Assembly (NCBI GenBank): GCA_964633955.1 | Contig: CAZWIA010000033.1 | Location: forward strand, 1-11,825 | DNA length: 11,825 nt | DNA from: JAQBQQ01 sp964633955 | Lineage (GTDB): Bacteria > Patescibacteriota > Gracilibacteria > Peribacterales > Peribacteraceae | Direction: 5' to 3' | Shown here: positions 7,280-11,825 of the stretch, piece after piece | How the letters are laid out: each line of letters opens with the position of its first letter | Position numbering within the stretch: the stretch's first letter is position 1 | Program-made: the position numbers and the translations under genes | Notes under the pieces: generated by a model | What the model was told of the DNA's origin: nothing | Seen by the model: the letters and a program-made list of their open reading frames with translations, nothing else | The model's database searches: none

Positions 7280-8317
7280 ATGCCCGCCTCCCAAGCCGCC
7301 ACCCTGTTTGAGAAGGCCGCCTCGGCCAACGCGTCAGACGTCCACATTGCCGTGGGGTCTCCGGTCCTGTTCCGCATTGACGGTCAGCTGGTGCCCCAGA
7401 GCCGCCAGGTCATGAGCACCGCTTCCGCGGAGACGTTCGTGAAGGGCGTGATCGGGGAGCAGGCCTACAAGCGCCTCAAGGAGATGCGGGAGGTGGACGT
7501 GTCCTTTGAGACGCCCAGCGGCGTCCGCCTGCGTATCAACTGCCACTACGAGCGGGGCAACATCGGCCTGGCCGCCCGTATCATCCCCCAGGCCATTCCC
7601 ACGCTGGAGGACACCGGCCTCTCCGGCATTGCCGAGCAGTTCTGCCAGCTGAGCCAGGGGCTCATTCTCTTCACCGGTCCCACGGGTTCCGGCAAGAGCA
7701 CGTCCCTGGCGGCCATGATCCACTACATCAACCAGATCCGGGCCGCGCACATCATCACGCTGGAAGATCCGATCGAGTTCGTCTTCCCGCGCGGCAACGG
7801 CCTCATCCGCCAGCGCCAGTACGGGCAGGACTTCCTCTCCTTCGCGGAGGCCATGAAGCGCGTGCTGCGCCAGGATCCGGACATCGTGATGGTGGGGGAG
7901 ATGCGCGATCCGGAGACGATCGCCACCGCCCTGACCCTGGCGGAGACCGGCCACTTGATTTTAGCCACCCTCCACACGCCCAACGCCATCCAGACGGTGG
8001 ACCGCATCATCGATGTCTTCCCCAGCCACCAGCAGGTGCAGATCCGCTCGCAGCTGAGCCTGTCGCTCACGGCCATCGTGGCCCAGAAGCTCCTGCCGCG
8101 CGAGGGCGGCGGCCGCGTGGCGCTCCGGGAGGTACTCCTCAATACGCCCGCGGTCAGCAACATCATCCGCACATCCCGCGCCGTGGAGCTTAAGACCGTG
8201 CTCCAGACCAGCGAGTCCATGGGCATGTGCTCGTTCGCCAAATCCGCTAAGCGTCTCTTTGATGAGGGCGTGATCAGCAAGGACGTCTACGAGGTGGTCA
8301 TGCAGTCTATTGCCTGA
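7280..8317 (+). CDS. pilT: type IV pilus retraction-type ATPase, PilT family
   Basis: 345 residues, close to the family norm of about 345-370. PilT is a cytoplasmic hexameric ATPase that drives retraction of type IV pili for twitching, adhesion or DNA uptake. The N-terminal PAS-like domain begins with SDVHIAVGSPVLFRIDG (19-35). The core has Walker A GPTGSGKST (133-141), the Asp box TLEDPIEF (160-167), Walker B DPDIVMVGEMRDPETI (199-214) and the His box TGHLILATLHT (223-233), followed by VDRIIDVFPSHQQ. AVSNIIR (291-297) corresponds to the AIRNLIR motif of retraction ATPases. All catalytic motifs look intact. There is no Shine-Dalgarno; the promoter just upstream predicts a leaderless message. 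No pilin, PilB or PilC gene is in the window, so its partners lie elsewhere. PilU or a generic PilT-like paralogue cannot be excluded. Confidence 0.95.
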   Translation: MPASQAATLFEKAASANASDVHIAVGSPVLFRIDGQLVPQSRQVMSTASAETFVKGVIGEQAYKRLKEMREVDVSFETPSGVRLRINCHYERGNIGLAARIIPQAIPTLEDTGLSGIAEQFCQLSQGLILFTGPTGSGKSTSLAAMIHYINQIRAAHIITLEDPIEFVFPRGNGLIRQRQYGQDFLSFAEAMKRVLRQDPDIVMVGEMRDPETIATALTLAETGHLILATLHTPNAIQTVDRIIDVFPSHQQVQIRSQLSLSLTAIVAQKLLPREGGGRVALREVLLNTPAVSNIIRTSRAVELKTVLQTSESMGMCSFAKSAKRLFDEGVISKDVYEVVMQSIA

Positions 8318-8325
8318 GGAGGTGA
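8317..8325 (+). promoter_or_regulatory. near-perfect Shine-Dalgarno right after pilT
   Basis: AGGAGGTGA begins on the last base of the pilT stop codon and is fully complementary to the 16S 3' end. Two in-frame TTG codons follow: 8327, four bases past GGAGG, and 8333, ten bases past. None of the confident genes here has a site this good. Confidence 0.6.
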
Positions 8326-8326
8326 A

Positions 8327-8488
8327 TTGAATTTGCGCCAGACGGAAGCCACAAACAGTGATCTTCTGGTGTGTTCACGGTACGGCTCCGTCCTGAGGTG
8401 CTGCATGCGTGCGGACCGCCTGTTCCGCAGGCGGGAGGAACGCCAAGAGTGGCGCAGGCAAGCGGAGAACGGCGTATGCGTCTCCTGA
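8327..8488 (+). CDS. possible small Arg/Cys-rich protein
   Basis: 53 codons from TTG 8327 (51 from TTG 8333) to TGA 8486-8488, placed directly behind the strongest Shine-Dalgarno in the window and nine bases past the pilT stop. The product would have 11 Arg and 4 Cys (16, 25, 26, 51) and an Arg/Glu-rich helix-like stretch at 28-47 (RADRLFRRREERQEWRRQ). I recognise no family. Against it: TTG start, short length, and overlap with strong inverted repeats that would also suit a structured RNA. In DNA this GC-rich a stop-free run of this size is not rare. Confidence 0.3.
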   Translation: MNLRQTEATNSDLLVCSRYGSVLRCCMRADRLFRRREERQEWRRQAENGVCVS

Positions 8489-8495
8489 TGTACGC
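8338..8495 (+). ncRNA. candidate structured RNA or long 5' leader
   Basis: Several local stems can form one after another. 8341-8350 pairs with 8384-8392 (nine pairs, one bulged A). CCGCCTG 8416-8422 pairs perfectly with 8428-8434 around a five-base loop. CGCCA 8441-8445 pairs with TGGCG 8450-8454 around a four-base loop. GCGTA 8472-8476 pairs with TACGC 8491-8495. No stem is followed by a T-run, so these are not terminators. I see no match to conserved parts of RNase P, tmRNA, SRP or 6S RNA. It could be a cis-acting leader of the giant gene at 8559 or a free RNA. GC-rich sequence forms hairpins easily. Confidence 0.3.
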
Positions 8496-8531
8496 TAGGA
8501 GTGCTTTCCTGTGCCACGCGTAGCTGGTGGA

Positions 8532-8560
8532 ATGGGAGCATTCTCTTCTCCCTCCCCCAT
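8532..8560 (+). promoter_or_regulatory. pyrimidine run and possible start-masking hairpin
   Basis: Bases 8541-8558 are all C or T and end at the ATG of the giant gene; there is no Shine-Dalgarno. ATGGG (8532-8536) can pair with CCCAT (8556-8560), which would cover the first two bases of the start codon. Alternatively GGGAG 8534-8538 pairs with CTCCC 8548-8552. The pyrimidine run is directly visible; the masking hairpin is an inference. Confidence 0.35.
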
Positions 8561-11500
8561 GCCTCGCACCCGCGCCTTCCGCCCTTCCGTAGAAGACGCT
8601 CCGCTGGAGCCGCGGCAGCTCCTGACCACCACGCCATATGATCAGGCGTTCTTGGCATCGCCTGTCATGACCTCCCTAGACCGCTGGTCTGCGGGCGATA
8701 TAGATCTCCTGCCCGGCGCGAGCGTGAATGACATTGCGCTTAGTCCGGACGGTTCCCTCCTGGTATTCGGTGCCCGGAACGGTTTGGTTCAGGTGTTGGA
8801 TGCGGAGACTCAGGAACCGCTTGCTTCGCTGCAGTTTTCCTCGAGTGTGTCTGGCCTCTCCTTTTCCCCCGATAGCCAGTCAGTCGCCGTGGCTGATTGG
8901 AGCGGGCAGCTGCGCATCATGGACGCGCGAACGGGAGAGATTCGGCATGAGTTCACCCTCGCCGGATCCGTTTGGCAGCTGCAGTACGCTCCGAATGACG
9001 GCAAGATCATTGTAGCCGTTGGCGGTCCTGAAGGTGATATCCGGGAGATCGACCCTGCCACTGGAGCGATGCAGCCGGTGTTTGGTCGCGGGACGTTCGA
9101 TGTATCGGCAGATGGATCCAAGACGCTCTACTTTGCCAATAATGAACTCTATGAGCATGTCCGCGGGACGAACCAGTACGCGCGGGTTCCCATCAACTAC
9201 CCGGTTGTCACTACTTTCGCTTACGCACCGGATGGACAGACGTTTGCCATGGGAGATATGAATGGCGGTTTGGGGATATATGACGCCACTGGGGGCCAGC
9301 GGAGCTGGTGGTGGGTCCAGCAGGGCCAGCCTACCACCAGTGTGGCGTTCTCCGCTGATGGCCGGACGGTAGCTGCGGCGGCTCGGTCCGGCTTCACCTC
9401 TGTCTGGTCCACAGGCGGTGAGCAGCTGGCAACCGAGACGCTCCCATGGGGCGGATCCAACCTCTACTTTTCTCCTAAAGCCCGCACACTCCTCGCTGTC
9501 ACGCCGTATGTGCCGTCCTCGCCCGGCCTGCATGTGTTGGCAGTGCCGGAGAGCCAGCACATTGCGGCTCCAGACTCCGCGCCCGTGCTTGTGCCCGCCT
9601 CTCCCGCGCCAGATCCTCTACCGGATCCAGCGGCAGATGCTCAGCTCGCCCGGGAACAGGAAGCGGCCATGACCCTCATGGCGGAGGCGGGCGGGCTCTC
9701 CGTGGAGCTTGAGCGCTACCAGAACCGCATACGCGACCGCATCCAGTTCCTCACAGGGCTCCTGCCCGGTCTGGCTGAGCCTGCGCTGACGGACGTGCAG
9801 GCCCAGGTGGAGGAGCTGGAGGCGCTGTCTCAGGAAGTCCAGTTTCTGGTCAGTGAGTCCCAGGGGCTCATCTCCCGGCTGGGCGTGACGGAGGATGTAG
9901 ACGGAGCGTACTTGGCTGCGCTGGTGCCGGAGGATCCGGCGTTCAGCCAGGCGGACGTGCTTGCGCTCGCGTCCATTCAGACGCTGGATGACCTAGAGCC
10001 CCGGCTCCAGGCGGCGCTCCTGCAGAGCAGCGTGACATCGGACATGGTGGCGGAGCCGTTCGTGGGTCCCGTATCCACCACCAGCCGCCAGGCCACGCTC
10101 ACGCTGGATCTCCCGCTCCTGGGCGGGTCTGCGGCGCTGCACGGCTACGCCCTGGGCCGGGCCACGGGGGTGACGCTGGGTGCGCTCCCGGAGGGGTTTG
10201 AGACCCAGTCCAGCCGTCTCCTCTCCGGTGGCGCCGTGTCCACCGCGGCGCTCCAGCCGCAGCTCCAGTGGCTCTCGGACCTGGCCACGTCCTACCAGCC
10301 CTCCGCCAACCATCCCGTGGCCGGGCGCCTGGCGTTCACGGCCTACACGCGCACCATCTATGACTACTACCTGGGCGACCGTGGCCCCAATCCGCAGAAG
10401 ATCCTGGTGACGCCGGATGGCGGGCTGCGTGGCGCGCTGGCCGCAGACGGCACCCTGAACGTGGCGCTTCAGACGCCCGCGTACCTCCAGGGCGTCGGCA
10501 TCACGCTCAGCGGGTCGGGCCAGGGATCGGTGCTGCACATCCAGACGCAGGACGGTCGCGGCCTGCGCATCCCCGTCTCCGTTACCGGCACGGTTCCGGT
10601 GGGGGAGACAGTCGTCTCTGTTGCGCTGGAAGCGGGGAAGGGCGTAACGGCCGTCCTGAAGTCCCTGGATTTCCGCGCTACCGCGCCGTCCGGCCAGACC
10701 GTCACGGTTCCGGATGACGCCATCGGCGTGCAGGACGGCGTGGCCGCGATCGATCTCACGGGGAGCGCGTCGCTGGTGACCGCCGTTTCCGGCACCGTTC
10801 ACACGGTCGATCCGGCGCAGCTGACGCGCATTACGGCCTACCGGGGGGATACGGAGCTTGGCACGGTCCAGGCTGAGGCGGACGGCAGCTTCCGCGTGGC
10901 GGATGCGGCCGGCATCACCGGCCTCATCATCCGGAGCGCGCCCACGTTTGCCCTCTCCGGCCTGCAGGCGGAAGGGGAGCAGGGAACGGAGCCATTGGAC
11001 GCAGAGAACCTCTCTCCCGCCCGGAGCAACTTGCTCGCCCAGATTGGCGCGCCGGATCCGGCGCTGGCCCCCTGGACGGAGTCCCTGTGGACCAAGCGGT
11101 TCAAGATCAACCGCGTGGACTCGGGTCCGCTCACGGGCAAGCAGATGAGCAATGAGCTGGGTTGGTGGCAGCAGACCGCCGCCGACCAGTACAGCCTGGT
11201 GGCGGTGGAGGGCGCAGATCCGCGGATCTTGGGGATCAGCATGCTGCTGGAAAACGGCCGGATCCAGGACTATCCCAGCACCGCGTACGAGGTCCTGGGC
11301 AACTCCATCCTCTTCTATCCCACCGGCCGGGTGCTGGACGTGTGGCTGAAACTGGGCGGCAGCTTCACCAACTACTACGTGAGGAAGAGCGGGGCCACCC
11401 GCGCGGAGGTGATGCCGCCGCAGGGGGCCAACCCGGAGCTCCACTGGGTGGGGGCCAGTCCCTACACTGACCAAGGAGGATGGGGGGACTCCTTCACGGA

Positions 11501-11825
11501 GTGGCCGCACAACTTTAGCCGTACCGGTTCCTACAACGGGAACTTCAACATCCGGAACACCGGGCTTGCCGGCATCACGTTCTCCCGGCTCCAGGTGCAC
11601 GTGGGATCTGCCGGCACGGAGGCCGATCCCGTGACGTACGCGCTGAACGAATCCCGCCATATTGCCCCAGGCGGCCTCATGGGCGTCGTGCTGCCCATCG
11701 CCATGCCCGCAGCCGGCTGGGACCAGAAGGTGACTATCGTGGGCGTCACGCCGGACGGCCAGCGCCGCATGCTAGACCGCACCGGTTTCTCCCAGCCCCG
11801 TCCGGCAGACGGCACCGGCTGGTCC
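8559..11825 (+). CDS. giant LEPRxLL surface protein with seven-bladed WD40-like propeller (partial, 3' end outside window)
   Basis: 1089 codons without a stop from ATG 8559 to the last base, still in frame at the edge. The N-terminus lacks a normal signal peptide but has PLEPRQLLTTTP (15-26), matching the LEPR-XLL motif near the N-terminus of very large surface proteins in Planctomycetes and Proteobacteria. Residues 54-335 hold seven WD40-like units (SVNDIALSPDGSLL, SVSGLSFSPDSQSV, VTTFAYAPDGQTF, TTSVAFSADGRTV and others), enough for a closed propeller. A Pro/Ala linker (338-360) and a coiled-coil-prone region (360-440) follow. Beyond about 505 are beta-rich stretches that look Ig- or CARDB-like, such as NIRNTGLAGITFSRLQVHV (997-1015). 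There is no cysteine in all 1089 residues. Codon choice changes near 9600, from mixed to very GC-rich third positions. It is likely an envelope or exported protein; the role is unknown. The ATG at 8559 is chosen because it is the first before the LEPR motif. Confidence 0.85.
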   Translation, partial: MPRTRAFRPSVEDAPLEPRQLLTTTPYDQAFLASPVMTSLDRWSAGDIDLLPGASVNDIALSPDGSLLVFGARNGLVQVLDAETQEPLASLQFSSSVSGLSFSPDSQSVAVADWSGQLRIMDARTGEIRHEFTLAGSVWQLQYAPNDGKIIVAVGGPEGDIREIDPATGAMQPVFGRGTFDVSADGSKTLYFANNELYEHVRGTNQYARVPINYPVVTTFAYAPDGQTFAMGDMNGGLGIYDATGGQRSWWWVQQGQPTTSVAFSADGRTVAAAARSGFTSVWSTGGEQLATETLPWGGSNLYFSPKARTLLAVTPYVPSSPGLHVLAVPESQHIAAPDSAPVLVPASPAPDPLPDPAADAQLAREQEAAMTLMAEAGGLSVELERYQNRIRDRIQFLTGLLPGLAEPALTDVQAQVEELEALSQEVQFLVSESQGLISRLGVTEDVDGAYLAALVPEDPAFSQADVLALASIQTLDDLEPRLQAALLQSSVTSDMVAEPFVGPVSTTSRQATLTLDLPLLGGSAALHGYALGRATGVTLGALPEGFETQSSRLLSGGAVSTAALQPQLQWLSDLATSYQPSANHPVAGRLAFTAYTRTIYDYYLGDRGPNPQKILVTPDGGLRGALAADGTLNVALQTPAYLQGVGITLSGSGQGSVLHIQTQDGRGLRIPVSVTGTVPVGETVVSVALEAGKGVTAVLKSLDFRATAPSGQTVTVPDDAIGVQDGVAAIDLTGSASLVTAVSGTVHTVDPAQLTRITAYRGDTELGTVQAEADGSFRVADAAGITGLIIRSAPTFALSGLQAEGEQGTEPLDAENLSPARSNLLAQIGAPDPALAPWTESLWTKRFKINRVDSGPLTGKQMSNELGWWQQTAADQYSLVAVEGADPRILGISMLLENGRIQDYPSTAYEVLGNSILFYPTGRVLDVWLKLGGSFTNYYVRKSGATRAEVMPPQGANPELHWVGASPYTDQGGWGDSFTEWPHNFSRTGSYNGNFNIRNTGLAGITFSRLQVHVGSAGTEADPVTYALNESRHIAPGGLMGVVLPIAMPAAGWDQKVTIVGVTPDGQRRMLDRTGFSQPRPADGTGWS

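Noticed and set aside
7334..7954. Minus-strand frames opposite pilT
   Set aside because: The plus strand encodes an intact PilT with all motifs, so these are shadows.
8287..8658. Minus-strand frame of 123 codons across the pilT/giant-gene gap
   Set aside because: It overlaps both flanking genes, has no Shine-Dalgarno and no recognisable domain.
9993..11660. Open frame of 555 codons on the minus strand
   Set aside because: It lies opposite the 1089-codon plus frame. Its product is Arg/Gly/His-rich low-complexity sequence without domains, typical of the antisense of a GC-rich gene.
1..11825. Code 25 (TGA as Gly), used by some CPR groups
   Set aside because: ligA, pilT and other genes end properly at TGA and no conserved domain contains an in-frame TGA.
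1..11825. tRNA, rRNA, CRISPR array, insertion sequence or prophage
   Set aside because: No cloverleaf, spaced direct repeats, transposase or integrase motif was seen on either strand by eye.

Overview
The window is GC-rich bacterial DNA read with the standard code: TGG encodes Trp, and TGA or TAA end the genes. It most resembles a Patescibacteria (CPR) genome, possibly the Peregrinibacteria/Peribacteria branch. This rests on the style of the NAD+-dependent ligase, the Ser/Ala/Pro linkers, and a secreted beta-strand repeat protein of a kind common in CPR. The assignment is an inference; no rRNA or marker set is present to confirm it.

Layout: (1) 27-1430 (+), a secreted, low-cysteine beta-solenoid-like protein with a Gly/Ser linker and an Arg-rich tail. 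(2) A strong hairpin at 1448-1484 lies between this gene and ligA, which converge. (3) 1580-3742 (-), ligA, complete, with a 40-residue insertion that carries a QxxLF motif. (4) A 171-bp divergent gap. (5) 3914-4177 (+), a small helical protein resembling an AroQ chorismate mutase without its key residues. (6) 4236-7175 (+), a 979-residue membrane-anchored, Cys-rich extracellular protein with DUF11/CARDB-like and ASH-like domains. (7) 7243-7271, a good sigma70-type promoter that should give a nearly leaderless mRNA. (8) 7280-8317 (+), PilT-type ATPase. (9) 8318-8558, a gap with the best Shine-Dalgarno sequence in the window, a possible 53-residue ORF and several hairpins. (10) 8559-11825 (+), an open frame of 1089 codons that runs off the window. 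It is the largest gene here and is easily missed because its stop lies outside. It encodes a LEPRxLL motif, a seven-bladed WD40-like propeller, a coiled coil and Ig/beta-sandwich-like domains.

Three large predicted surface proteins surround a type IV pilus motor ATPase, so apart from ligA and the small helical gene the region appears devoted to the cell surface. Most genes lack a Shine-Dalgarno sequence. Three start just after a pyrimidine run and two have a -10-like box just upstream, suggesting non-SD or leaderless initiation. No tRNA, rRNA, CRISPR array, insertion sequence or integrase was seen.
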